Part shown: positions 25,716-34,181 of the stretch, one piece after another
How positions within the stretch are numbered: the first letter of the stretch is position 1
How the letters are laid out: every line of letters starts with the position of its first letter
Assembly (NCBI GenBank): GCA_023387235.1
Contig: JAEWIJ010000068.1
Span: 1 to 63,944 of the forward strand
Source of the DNA: Pseudomonadota bacterium
GTDB lineage: Bacteria > Pseudomonadota > Alphaproteobacteria > Rhizobiales > Hyphomicrobiaceae
Direction of reading: 5' to 3'
Length of the DNA: 63,944 nucleotides
Made by a program: the position numbers and the translations under genes
Notes under the pieces: model-generated
The model's input: only the letters and a program-made list of their open reading frames with translations
What the model was told of the DNA's origin: nothing
Database searches by the model: none

Positions 25716-26726
25716 ATGTCGAACGGGTTCTGGTTGCGGTCGCGCGCGTCTGCGGCGCGGGTGGCGATGGTGGCAGGCCTCGCGCTCTCTCTCGGAGCAT
25801 GCTCGCAGTCGGGCAACCTGCTGACAAGTGAGCCGGAGTATCCGGTTCCGGGCGAGTCGAAGGCCGCGGAGGTGCCGCGTTCCGAGTCCGAGAAGGCCAC
25901 CGAGCATTGGGGCAAGGAGCACGCGAAGCAGCCTCGCGACGGCAAGCTGGCGCTCAACTACGCCCGTAGTCTCAAGGCGCTCGACCGCAAGGCAGAGGCG
26001 CTCGCCGTGCTCCAGTCGTCCTACCTCTACAACGCGCAGAACCGCGAGTATCTTTCCGAGTTCGGCCGCCTCGCGCTCGATCAGGGTCACGCCCAGATGG
26101 CGCAGCAACTGCTCGAACGTGCGGACGATCCCGCCAAGCCGGATTGGAAGACCCTCTCGGCGCGCGGCGTCGCGCTCGCTCAGCAGGGCAAGTACAAGGA
26201 AGCCATCCCCTTCCTCGAGCGCGCGCGCACGCTGGCTCCGAACCAGCCGAGCGTCATCAATAACCTCGCGCTCGCGTACACCATGGACGGTCAGGCAACC
26301 CAGGCCGAGCCGATGCTCCGGCAGGCGACCGCGAGCGCCGAAGCCGATCCGCGTGTGCGTCAGAATCTGGCAATGGTCCTCGATCTGCAGGGCAAGGCCG
26401 ACGAGGCCAAGCGGATCGCTATGGGTAACGATGCGCCGATGCCGGCTGCTGCGCCCGTCTCCATTGCCGCGCAGCCCGGGCCGGTCGCGGCACCGGCCAG
26501 GGTTGCCGCCGTCAGGCCGGCGCCGCAGCCTGCTGTCGCGCGAAAGGATCTGCCGCCGCCCGTGCAGACAGCGGCGATCCGCAAGCCGGCACCAGCTCCG
26601 GTGGCCGCGCAACCGGTTGCGGCCGCGGATCCCGAGGATGTCATTCGTGCGGCCATTGCGGCTGAGGTGAGCCACGAGCAGGAGCGCGCACGCAATTTCC
26701 CGACCGCAAGCGTTCCGCAGCGCTAG
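25716..26726 (+). CDS. TPR lipoprotein, TadD-like
   Basis: A basic N terminus and hydrophobic segment end in the lipobox LGAC with Cys29, so this is an envelope lipoprotein. Residues about 60-230 form several tetratricopeptide repeats, among them a unit at LSARGVALAQQGKYKEAIPF and the next at PSVINNLALAYTMDGQ. This pattern is that of TadD, the tight-adherence pilotin-like protein for Flp pili in rhizobia. The last 110 residues are Ala/Pro-rich. No other tad gene is adjacent, but an Flp pilin is encoded 2.3 kb downstream. TadD is the best guess; a general TPR lipoprotein is possible. Confidence 0.75.
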   Translation: MSNGFWLRSRASAARVAMVAGLALSLGACSQSGNLLTSEPEYPVPGESKAAEVPRSESEKATEHWGKEHAKQPRDGKLALNYARSLKALDRKAEALAVLQSSYLYNAQNREYLSEFGRLALDQGHAQMAQQLLERADDPAKPDWKTLSARGVALAQQGKYKEAIPFLERARTLAPNQPSVINNLALAYTMDGQATQAEPMLRQATASAEADPRVRQNLAMVLDLQGKADEAKRIAMGNDAPMPAAAPVSIAAQPGPVAAPARVAAVRPAPQPAVARKDLPPPVQTAAIRKPAPAPVAAQPVAAADPEDVIRAAIAAEVSHEQERARNFPTASVPQR

Positions 26727-26734
26727 TTCTTTTT

Positions 26735-26850
26735 CCCTCTCCCCGCGCGCGGGGAGAGGGCCAGGGTGAGGGGCGGCGGCATACGCCGACGTTTGCGATT
26801 GTGCCGCCCCTCATCCCGACCTTCTTCCCGTGAGCACGGGGAGAAGGAGA
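26735..26850. repeat. Composite palindromic repeat, family 1 (copy a)
   Basis: Two GC-rich palindromic units face each other: CCCTCTCCCCGC/GCGGGGAGAGGG on the left and CTTCTTCCCGTG/CACGGGGAGAAG on the right. They are joined by GGTGAGGGGCGGC and GCCGCCCCTCATCC arms around a centre containing CATACGCCGACGTTTGCG. The same composite recurs at 45892-46010 and 53372-53490. Confidence 0.85.
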
Positions 26851-26860
26851 AGAATGCACA

Positions 26861-26886
26861 TCTTCCCGGGAGCCCGCGGCAGGAAA
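26861..26886. repeat. Family 2 interspersed repeat, short copy
   Basis: The segment contains TCTTCCCGGGAGCCCGCGGCA and ends exactly at the stop codon of the minus-strand TPP-enzyme gene. The same end is seen in longer copies at 32209-32280 and 46056-46130. Confidence 0.6.
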
Positions 26887-28515
26887 CTAAAGCCGCGAGA
26901 CTTCCACTTCCTTGCACGTGATGAACTCGAGGAGGGCGGCCTGGCCCTTCTCGGTCGCGGCAATGCCGCGCTTGATGGCGGCGACGATGTCGCCCGGCTT
27001 CTCGACGCGCTCGCCGTAGCCGCCGAAGGCGCGTGCCATGGCTGCATAGTCGCCGGAGATGTCGGTCGAGCGATACTTCTCGGTCGAGACCGGCATGACC
27101 TTCAGCTCGATCGCCATCGAGAAGTTGTTGAGCAGGATCGAGAGGATCGGAATGCGCTCGCGCACCGCCGTCTCGAAGTCCATGCCGGTAAAGCCGATCG
27201 CGGCATCGCCCCACACGTTGATGCAGAGCTTGTCCGGCTTCGCGAGCTTGGCGCCCATGGCGAGGCCGAGCCCATAGCCGAGCTGCGTGGTCTTGCCCCA
27301 GCCGAGATATGAGAGCGGCGTCGTCGATTTCCAGAAGGGCGAGAGCTGGTCGCGCGGGCTGCCGGCGTCATGCGTGATGATGGTGTTGGCGACGTCGACG
27401 GTCTTCTGCAGCTCCCAGAGCACGCGGTAGGGGTTGAGCGGCGCGTCGTTGCTCGTGAGCTTCGGCATCCACTTGGCGAGCCAGGGCTCGTTGGTGTCGG
27501 CGATCTCCTTGGCGACCTTCTTGTGATCCTTGTTCTTGCCGCCGTGGGTCTTGCGCACTTCGGCGAGCATCGCCTCCAGCACGATCTTTGCGTCGCCCGC
27601 GATGCCGAGCGCGACCGGAACGTCCTTGTTGATGTCGCCCGGATCGAGCGTCGCTTGGATGATCTTCGCGCCGGCCGGCATCTTCACGCCGAAGTTCGTC
27701 TCGGTGAACGAGCAGCCGATGCCGAAGATGAGGTCTGACTTGTCGAGGAATGTGCGCACGGCCTGCGGGATGGCGAGGCCGCCCGAGCCGAGCGAGAGCG
27801 GATGCGTCTCGGGGAAGGCGCTCTTGCCTTCGAGGCTCGTCGTGACCGGAATGGCGAGCAGCTCGGCGAGCTCCTTCAGCTCGGTCCAGGCCTCGGCCCA
27901 GTGCACGCCCTGGCCGGCGTAGATCACCGGCCGCTTGGCAGCGACCAGCATCTTGGCGGCCTCGGCGACGGCTGAGAGGTCAGTGCCCGTGCGGACGCGC
28001 TGGGGCACGAAATAGTCCTTGGGATCGGCCTCCTCGGCCCAGAGGTCGGCCGGGATTTCGACCAGAACCGGGCCGCCGCGGCCTGATTTCAGGTTCTGGA
28101 AGGCGCGGCGGAAGACGTTCGGGATTTCCTTGGCGGAGGTGATGGGCTCGGCGGTCTTGGTGATGGAGCGCATGGAGACGGAGGCATTGTAGTTGCGCTC
28201 GATCCAGGCAAGGCGGCGCTGGTAGCCCATGGGGAGCACGAGGATCGGGATGCTCTCGCTCCAGGCCTGGGCGACGCCGCCATAGGCGTTCTCGGTCCCT
28301 GGGCCGTGCTGCATGGCGAATACGCCGATGGTCTTGCCGGAGGTCACGCGGCTCATCGCATCGGCCATATGGAGGCCGGTCCGCTCCTGGCGGACGATGA
28401 TCGGGCGGATGTCGAACTTGGCGACGTGCTCGAGGATATGATTGACCGGATAGCCGATCACGTACTCGACGCCCTCCTGCTTGAGGATCGTCGCGATTGC
28501 ATCTCCCACCTTCAT
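26887..28515 (-). CDS. Acetolactate synthase-like thiamine diphosphate enzyme
   Basis: The 542-residue protein has the three-domain layout of acetolactate-synthase-like enzymes. The N-terminal pyrimidine-binding domain carries the conserved Glu in VRQERTGLHMAD. A central domain follows, and the C-terminal cofactor domain has a GDAAIGFTG...LLNN version of the GDG-NN thiamine diphosphate motif. It matches an uncharacterised rhizobial group annotated as thiamine pyrophosphate-requiring proteins. No small regulatory subunit gene is present, so it is unlikely to be the biosynthetic IlvB. ATG 28515 is chosen because family homology begins at MKVGDAIA. It is convergent with the TPR gene and separated from it by repeats. 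Confidence 0.85.
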   Translation of the reverse strand: MKVGDAIATILKQEGVEYVIGYPVNHILEHVAKFDIRPIIVRQERTGLHMADAMSRVTSGKTIGVFAMQHGPGTENAYGGVAQAWSESIPILVLPMGYQRRLAWIERNYNASVSMRSITKTAEPITSAKEIPNVFRRAFQNLKSGRGGPVLVEIPADLWAEEADPKDYFVPQRVRTGTDLSAVAEAAKMLVAAKRPVIYAGQGVHWAEAWTELKELAELLAIPVTTSLEGKSAFPETHPLSLGSGGLAIPQAVRTFLDKSDLIFGIGCSFTETNFGVKMPAGAKIIQATLDPGDINKDVPVALGIAGDAKIVLEAMLAEVRKTHGGKNKDHKKVAKEIADTNEPWLAKWMPKLTSNDAPLNPYRVLWELQKTVDVANTIITHDAGSPRDQLSPFWKSTTPLSYLGWGKTTQLGYGLGLAMGAKLAKPDKLCINVWGDAAIGFTGMDFETAVRERIPILSILLNNFSMAIELKVMPVSTEKYRSTDISGDYAAMARAFGGYGERVEKPGDIVAAIKRGIAATEKGQAALLEFITCKEVEVSRL

Positions 28516-29021
28516 GAGCGTTCCCTTTCCCTGTCGGTCGCCGGCCGGCGCTTGCATCATTGTCGACCATCGAAGCACGCGCCTGTCGGACGGCCAAGCA
28601 TCGGATGGGGCTTCGCGCCCTCCTTTCCTGCAGATCTGGTCCGCCGAGGTTCCTATTGGCAGGCTAAGCACGTCATCGCCGACGGCTTCGACGGGCGATA
28701 TGCTCGCGCATGACTTCCTGCGCGATCGTATTAATCAACGAGAAACCACGATCTACGTCGCACGACTGCTAATGATCAGAAGTAATTTCGAGTATATATT
28801 TGCGTAATTCCATCGCGATGAGGGATTATTTACTCGACATCAAGGTTCTTGTATTTAATATGTTGTTTCCCAATCTGGATTTCTTTCTATGAAATATGCT
28901 ATTTTTACTTGTCATTAATTCGGCGAGCGTAGGGTGATCGCAAGTTCGGCCGGGTAACTCAATGAGCGGCGGGCTTCGACCCACTGGGTCGCGGAGTTAG
29001 TCAGAGTGGGAGAGTGATATC
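28516..29021. promoter_or_regulatory. AT-rich upstream region of the Flp pilin gene
   Basis: No gene is visible in these 506 bases. From about 28730 to 28935 the sequence is strikingly AT-rich compared with the rest of the window (for example TATATATTTGCG and TATTTAATATG). It then returns to GC-rich sequence with a CGACCC/GGGTCG hairpin at 28977-28991 and a GGGAGAG ribosome site before the pilin ATG. It probably holds the pilin promoter and is a plausible target for H-NS-type binding. Confidence 0.5.
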
Positions 29022-29210
29022 ATGAAGACCCTCGTTCGTTTTGCGAAGTGCGAGTCGGGCGCGACGGCCATCGAGTACGGCCTGATCGCCGCCCTTATCT
29101 CTGTTGCGATCATCACGGTCGTTTCTACGGTTGGCACGGAGCTCCGTACCACGTTCACGACCATCGGCACCGAGCTCGGCACGGCCAACAGCGCCGGCAG
29201 CGGCACCTGA
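29022..29210 (+). CDS. Flp family type IVb pilin
   Basis: The 62-residue prepilin has the Flp signature: a short basic leader, cleavage expected after Gly13, then ATAIEYGLIAALI with Glu at mature position 5, one hydrophobic helix and a short polar tail. Flp pilins assemble into tight-adherence pili after processing by the TadV/CpaA peptidase. Only the pilin is here; cpaA-F/tad genes are not in the window apart from a possible TadD 2.3 kb away. A strong terminator follows, so it is a single-gene transcript. Confidence 0.93.
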   Translation: MKTLVRFAKCESGATAIEYGLIAALISVAIITVVSTVGTELRTTFTTIGTELGTANSAGSGT

Positions 29211-29261
29211 TTTCTCGCTGGCCTGACAGCAGCCTGCGTTGCCGTCAGCCGCGGTATCAAA

Positions 29262-29301
29262 CAGAGCGCTCGCTCCCCACAGGGGCGAGCGTTCTGCTTT
29301 T
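29262..29301 (+). terminator. Terminator of the Flp pilin gene
   Basis: A long hairpin (AGAGCGCTCG and CGAGCG arms, CCCC/GGGG top, ACA loop, 2-base bulge) is followed by TTCTGCTTTTG. It ends the pilin transcript. Confidence 0.8.
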
Positions 29302-29367
29302 GTGGCACAGGCAAGGCCTGCGGGCGTGACGATGCCGCATCTTTGAGTTTACGGCGATTTCATATAC

Positions 29368-29395
29368 ACGTGGCCGCCAATGCCTGCGGCCATGT
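29368..29395 (+). promoter_or_regulatory. Stem-loop in the metH leader
   Basis: ACGTGGCCGC (29368-29377) pairs over 10 bp with GCGGCCATGT (29386-29395) around an 8-base loop, with one G-U pair. It lies 45 bases before the likely metH ATG at 29440. An upstream in-frame ATG (29380) falls inside the loop. I do not recognise a known riboswitch. Confidence 0.45.
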
Positions 29396-29439
29396 CGGAC
29401 GCGGGCCCCCGATGCAGCATTGCCGGATCCCGCTTCTCC

Positions 29440-32127
29440 ATGACCTCTGCAACTCAGTCGCCCCCAACCGCGGCGACCTTCATCAATATCGGCGAACGCA
29501 CCAACGTCACCGGCTCGGCCAAGTTCAGGAAACTGATCGAGGCGGGCGACTATGCCGCCGCGCTCGCCGTCGCGCGCGAGCAGGTCGAGAGCGGTGCCCA
29601 GATCATCGACGTGAACATGGACGAAGGTCTTCTCGATAGCGAGAAGGCCATGACCACGTTCCTCAACATGATTGCCTCCGAGCCCGACATCGCGCGTGTG
29701 CCCGTCATGATCGACAGCTCGAAGTGGAGCGTGATCGAGGCCGGTCTCAAGTGCGTCCAGGGCAAACCGATCGTCAACTCGATCAGCATGAAGGAGGGCG
29801 AGGAGGCCTTCCTCGAGCAAGCGCGCCGCGTGCGCCGCTACGGGGCGGCTGTGGTCGTGATGGCGTTCGATGAAGTCGGGCAAGCCGATACGGCCGAGCG
29901 GAAGGTCGAGATCTGCAAGCGGGCCTACAAGCTGCTCACCGAGAAGGTCGGCTTTCCGCCCGAGGACATCGTGTTCGATCCGAACATCTTTGCGGTCGCG
30001 ACCGGCATCGAGGAGCACAACAACTACGGCCTCGACTTCATCGAGGCGACGCGGCGCATCAAGGAAGCCTGCCCGCACGTGCACATCTCGGGCGGCGTGT
30101 CGAACCTGTCGTTCTCGTTCCGCGGCAACGAGACCGTCCGCCAGGCCATGCATTCGGTGTTCCTCTACCACGCCATCAAGGCGGGCATGGACATGGCCAT
30201 CGTCAATGCCGGTCAGCTCCCGGTCTACGACGACATCGATCCCGAGCTGCGCGACCTCTGCGAGGACGTGATCCTCAATCGTCGTCCTGACGGCACGGAC
30301 CGCCTGCTCGAGGCGGCGCAGCGCTTCAAGGGCGACGGCGCCAAGCGCAAGGAAGCCGATCTCTCATGGCGCGAGGGTGCGGTGGGAGAGCGGCTCACGC
30401 ACGCGCTCGTGCACGGCATCACGGACTTCATCGAGGCCGATACCGAGGAGGCGCGGCAGGCCGCTGCGAAGCCGCTCCACGTCATCGAGGGGCCGCTGAT
30501 GGACGGTATGAACGTCGTCGGCGATCTCTTCGGCGCCGGCAAGATGTTCCTGCCGCAGGTGGTCAAGTCCGCGCGCGTGATGAAGCAGGCCGTGGCTTAT
30601 CTCCAGCCGTACCTGCAGGCCGAGAAGGAAGCCTCGGGTCTCGCCGACAAGCCGGCGGCGGGCAAGGTCGTCATGGCGACGGTGAAGGGCGACGTGCACG
30701 ACATTGGCAAGAACATCGTCGGCGTCGTTCTCCAGTGCAACAACTACGAGGTCATCGATCTCGGCGTCATGGTGCCGGCGGCGAAGATCCTCGAGGTCGC
30801 GAAGAAGGAGAAGGCGGACGTCATCGGTCTCTCGGGCCTGATCACGCCCTCACTCGACGAGATGTGCACCGTCGCTGCCGAGATGGAGCGCGAGGGTTTC
30901 GACGTACCGCTGCTGATCGGCGGCGCCACGACGAGCCGCGTCCATACGGCCGTGAAGATCAGCCCGAACTACGTACGCAACCAGGCCATTCACGTGCTCG
31001 ATGCGAGCCGCGCGGTCGGCGTGGTCTCGAAGCTTCTGTCGGACACCGACCGCGCGCCTTACGTCGCCGATATCCGTGCCGAATACGAGAAGGCGCGCCG
31101 GGCGTATCTCAAGTCCGAGCAGAGCAAGCAACGCATCACCGTTGCGGCGGCCCGCGACAACAGATTCGAGGTCGACTGGACGAGCTACGAGCCCGTGCGG
31201 CCGGCGGCCATGGGCGTCACGCGGCTTGCCTCCTACGATCTCGCCGAACTCGTGCCCTATATCGATTGGACGCCCTTCTTCCAGACCTGGGAGCTCAAGG
31301 GCCGCTATCCGATGATCCTCGACGACAAGAAGTTCGGCTCCGAGGCACGCAAGCTCCTCGATGACGCGAAGGCCCTGCTCGATCGCATCGTCAAGGAGAA
31401 GTGGCTGACGGCCAATGCGGTCATCGGCTTCTGGCCGGCGAATGCCAGCGGGGATGACATCGAGGTCTACGCCGAGGACGGCCGCAATGCGCCGGTCGCG
31501 ATCCTGCATACGCTACGCCAGCAGATCGCCCGCGATCCGGGCCGCAATCGTGCTCACACCGCGCTCGCGGACTTTATCGCGCCCAAGGAGAGCGGTCGCC
31601 AGGATTACATCGGCGCCTTTGCCGTTACGGCTGGCATCGGCGAAGAAGAGGCCATCGAGGCGCATATCAAGAAGACGGACGACTACAGCCGCATCATGCT
31701 CAAGGCGCTTGCCGACCGTTTCGCGGAGGCCTTTGCCGAGCGTATGCATGAGCGCGTGCGCCGGGAGTTCTGGGGCTATGCGAAGGATGAGGCTTTCAGC
31801 AGCGATGAGTTGATCCTCGAGAACTACCAGGGCATCCGGCCGGCGCCCGGTTATCCCGCGCAGCCCGACCACACCGAGAAGGGGACGCTCTGGCAGCTTC
31901 TCGATGCCGAGGCCGCAACGGGCATCGCGCTGACGGAGAGTTTTGCGATGTGGCCCGGCGCGTCGGTTTCGGGGCTCTACTTCGCGCATCCTGACAGCCA
32001 CTATTTCGGCGTTGGCCGGATCGAACGCGATCAGGTCGAGGACTACGCGCGGCGCAAGGGCTGGTCCGTCGCCGAGGCCGAGCGCTGGCTCGCACCCGTG
32101 CTGAACTACGAGCCGAAACGGGGTTGA
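29440..32127 (+). CDS. metH: Methionine synthase MetH lacking the homocysteine-binding domain
   Basis: Cobalamin-dependent methionine synthase moves the methyl group of methyl-tetrahydrofolate to homocysteine. The ~895-residue product starts directly with the pterin-binding domain (FINIGERTNVTGSAKF). The cobalamin domain follows with DVHDIGKNIVG carrying the axial His, and then the C-terminal activation domain that binds SAM. The N-terminal Zn-dependent homocysteine methyltransferase domain of about 330 residues found in full-length MetH is absent, and upstream DNA holds the pilin and its terminator. The missing domain must be a separate gene elsewhere if methionine is made this way. ATG 29440 is preferred to the ATG at 29380, which lies in a hairpin loop. 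Confidence 0.9.
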   Translation: MTSATQSPPTAATFINIGERTNVTGSAKFRKLIEAGDYAAALAVAREQVESGAQIIDVNMDEGLLDSEKAMTTFLNMIASEPDIARVPVMIDSSKWSVIEAGLKCVQGKPIVNSISMKEGEEAFLEQARRVRRYGAAVVVMAFDEVGQADTAERKVEICKRAYKLLTEKVGFPPEDIVFDPNIFAVATGIEEHNNYGLDFIEATRRIKEACPHVHISGGVSNLSFSFRGNETVRQAMHSVFLYHAIKAGMDMAIVNAGQLPVYDDIDPELRDLCEDVILNRRPDGTDRLLEAAQRFKGDGAKRKEADLSWREGAVGERLTHALVHGITDFIEADTEEARQAAAKPLHVIEGPLMDGMNVVGDLFGAGKMFLPQVVKSARVMKQAVAYLQPYLQAEKEASGLADKPAAGKVVMATVKGDVHDIGKNIVGVVLQCNNYEVIDLGVMVPAAKILEVAKKEKADVIGLSGLITPSLDEMCTVAAEMEREGFDVPLLIGGATTSRVHTAVKISPNYVRNQAIHVLDASRAVGVVSKLLSDTDRAPYVADIRAEYEKARRAYLKSEQSKQRITVAAARDNRFEVDWTSYEPVRPAAMGVTRLASYDLAELVPYIDWTPFFQTWELKGRYPMILDDKKFGSEARKLLDDAKALLDRIVKEKWLTANAVIGFWPANASGDDIEVYAEDGRNAPVAILHTLRQQIARDPGRNRAHTALADFIAPKESGRQDYIGAFAVTAGIGEEEAIEAHIKKTDDYSRIMLKALADRFAEAFAERMHERVRREFWGYAKDEAFSSDELILENYQGIRPAPGYPAQPDHTEKGTLWQLLDAEAATGIALTESFAMWPGASVSGLYFAHPDSHYFGVGRIERDQVEDYARRKGWSVAEAERWLAPVLNYEPKRG

Positions 32128-32208
32128 TTTTTGCAGGACGGCCTACCGGCCGGCGCGCAGTCGCGCGCTCATGAAGAGGCGTGCTCGCCTGCAGCGAATT
32201 CCGTCCCC

Positions 32209-32280
32209 TCGCTATGGCCGCCGCGGGCATAGCATCACAAGCCGGTTGCGGAGCACCTCTTCCCGGCAGCCCGCGGCAAT
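32209..32280. repeat. Family 2 interspersed repeat, long copy
   Basis: The copy begins TCGCTATGGCCGCCGC, contains a GCTATG/CATAGC pairing, then GCGGAGCACCTCTTCCCGGC, and ends CCGCGGCAAT. It closely matches 46056-46130 and the short copy 26861-26886. It lies between the metH stop and the metH terminator. Confidence 0.7.
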
Positions 32281-32287
32281 AAAAAAC

Positions 32288-32314
32288 AAAGCCGGCCAAC
32301 GGGCCGGCTTTTTC
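32288..32314. terminator. Bidirectional intrinsic terminator after metH
   Basis: AAAGCCGGCC and GGCCGGCTTT form a 10-bp stem with an AACG loop. TTTTTC follows on the plus strand and an A-rich run precedes it, so it could also stop minus-strand transcription. Confidence 0.85.
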
Positions 32315-33070
32315 ATTGTGGCCGTCGTGACGGCGGGTACGTGATCAGGGCCTAGTTGGCGGATGCAGTGGTTTGACACGCCAGCGCAGATCGTCGAACT
32401 CGAAAAGCCTACGGCTCCTGGGCCCGTTCCAACCGGACCTGCCGGTTGTCGGACCCGAGCGACTGCGAACTGGAAGACGGCGTGTTGGCATTGGCCACTC
32501 CATCGTCGTTGGGAACCCCCACATTTCCCTGCCGAGAAAGTTCGGACGACCGCGCGAGGACGGAGCGGCGCAGTGCGCGTGCTCCGGCGCCGAACGGGCG
32601 ACAGATTCCGTCGTATCGGGTGCAATGAAGGCTGGTGAGGATGAGCATCATGATCGTAGACGGGGGACGATCAGGCGGCGGCCCCATCCATGTCCGCCGG
32701 ATCCCGACTTTGCTGTTCGAGTAACTCGCCAGCATTCCCTCGCTCGTTGCGTTGCCGGCCGCGCGCGAGCGCCCCGGCTGCAGATAAGCGACACAACTAC
32801 CTGCGCCCGGCATTCATGCCGGTTCGCAAAGCGGGAAAAGCCGCCTTGCGCAGGATGATAGGTGATTCGTGTGACGCTCGGGTAGCGGTTTGGCTGCCGC
32901 AAGTTCAGGCGGTGGCGCTGAATTTCCGGACCGCTGATGCCGGCGCGCTACGGCGGTGCGCAGGCAAGGTCCGCGTCAGGGACATGTGCTCACGCCGCAA
33001 AAAGTAATGGCCGCTGGTTCTGCGCGAAATGCACACCGGCGGCCATGAACTTTGCATTTCAGGAGGCGAG
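32315..33070. other. Gene-poor stretch with no supported CDS
   Basis: Several overlapping short open frames exist on both strands, but none has a good ribosome site with family-like sequence, and third-position GC bias is weak compared with real neighbours. The only structure I see is an ATGGCCGC/GCGGCCAT inverted repeat near 33008-33049. It may be decayed coding DNA. Confidence 0.5.
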
Positions 33071-33073
33071 CTG

Positions 33074-33090
33074 AAAAAGGGCTGGTGCCC
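33074..33090 (-). terminator. Short terminator after the H-NS gene
   Basis: On the minus strand GGGC-ACCA-GCCC is followed by TTTTT, starting 12 bases after the hns stop codon. The stem is only 4 bp, so strength is uncertain. Confidence 0.5.
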
Positions 33091-33101
33091 GCTTATCGGC
33101 T

Positions 33102-33428
33102 TCAGACCGCAAAATCGTTGAGCTTTGCACCTTTGGCGAGCTTCGCAGCGAGCCATTTCGGTTGCCGGCCGCGGCCCGTCCAGGTCTCTTCCGGATTATC
33201 TTTGTTGCGGAATTTGACCGCGACTTTCGCGCCGTTTCCGCGCTTTCCGGGCCGCCCCGCGCCGGTGAGCTCCTCGATCTTGTAGCCGAGGCTCTCGGCC
33301 ATCGCGATCACCTTCTGGCGGGCCTGCGTGAACTCGCTCTTCCGAGCCGCGGCGATGGCCTTTGCGATGCGTGCCTCGTGTTCGAGCAGCTCTTTCAGGG
33401 ACATCTTGTCATAGTTCACGGTCGCCAT
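33102..33428 (-). CDS. H-NS family nucleoid protein
   Basis: H-NS proteins bind AT-rich DNA, bridge it and silence genes. The 108-residue protein has an N-terminal coiled-coil oligomerisation helix (about 9-48). After a flexible Gly/Arg linker comes the C-terminal DNA-binding domain with the TWTGRGRQPKWL core (82-93), whose RGR-Q-P loop inserts into the AT-rich minor groove. ATG 33428 is preferred since GAGG lies 8 bases upstream and the family begins there. The gene is monocistronic and divergent from usg. The AT-rich region before the pilin gene is a natural candidate target. Confidence 0.9.
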   Translation of the reverse strand: MATVNYDKMSLKELLEHEARIAKAIAAARKSEFTQARQKVIAMAESLGYKIEELTGAGRPGKRGNGAKVAVKFRNKDNPEETWTGRGRQPKWLAAKLAKGAKLNDFAV

Positions 33429-33911
33429 CTTCTTACCTCGCGCTCCTTTGGTGCGGATTTGGGCCATGTTGAAACTCGGGCTGTGGGGCGCCTTTTTATT
33501 TGCGTTTCGCGCGTCGCGCAATATGCGTTTGTGCAATTTTGCGACCAGCAAGTAGACGGCGTCCGGGGGAATGTCGACAGGATCAGGAATATATTGGTGA
33601 TTATTGCCGAGGGCAAGAAGTGCTTTTGTCGGAACCGTCCCGGACTGATATATGGGCATAAGTCGTAAATATCGACGTCGATTACATTTGCTTTGAGCAA
33701 AGATGCGCTTCCTCCGTGTGGGCTGATTTCAGCTTCGGAGGCTAGAGCTATTTTGAAATCCCGAGGTGCGGACAGTATGCGTGCCGAGCGATGCTAGCAG
33801 CCGCGGCTGTTGGCTGCTAATGCTATGAAATATCTTGATAAAGCGATTGCGATCGTTGCCGGGCGCGATATTCTCGTCGGATACGAGCCGGGACGAGAAA
33901 GGAAGCAATGC
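33429..33911. promoter_or_regulatory. Divergent promoter region between hns and usg
   Basis: No gene is evident. The 483 bases are relatively AT-rich and include a 12-bp palindrome ATCGACGTCGAT (33671-33682) and a TTTGC/GCAAA stem-loop (33687-33701). Promoters for both genes must lie here. Autoregulation by H-NS is a plausible inference. Confidence 0.45.
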
Positions 33912-34181
33912 ATGGCAGATCGGGACACCGTCGCTCAATTGCAAGGCTTCAGTCTGACAACGGCTGAAATTCTCTATCGCCTGCCCGATCATCCTTCGCT
34001 GCTGCAAACCTACGTCTGGCAGGAATATGATCTTCACCCGCGCTTTCCGCGTCTCAAGGCCTTTCTCGAGTTCTGGACGGCGAACCTCGAAGGCCGGCTT
34101 TTCCGCATTACCGTTGCCCACAAGGCCCTGATCTCGCCGCGAGAGCTCAGGATCGCCGCGGCCGACTTCCATTTGAATTGA
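33912..34181 (+). CDS. usg: Usg family protein
   Basis: The 89-residue protein closely fits the alphaproteobacterial Usg family, with the core LTTAEILYRLPDHPSLLQ, the WQEYDL segment and a VAHKALISPRELR end. Usg has been suggested to be tied to phosphoribosylanthranilate isomerase (TrpF), but its role is not established. ATG 33912 is chosen because AGGA lies 8 bases before it and homology starts shortly after. It is monocistronic here, with no trp genes nearby. Confidence 0.88.
   Translation: MADRDTVAQLQGFSLTTAEILYRLPDHPSLLQTYVWQEYDLHPRFPRLKAFLEFWTANLEGRLFRITVAHKALISPRELRIAAADFHLN

Noticed and set aside
29302..29439. SAM, SAH or cobalamin riboswitch before metH
   Set aside because: Only one plain stem-loop is seen; none of the conserved core sequences I know is present.
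32363..32858. Possible small genes in the gap after metH
   Set aside because: Frames overlap each other on both strands, lack good ribosome sites and have low-complexity Arg/Pro-rich translations.
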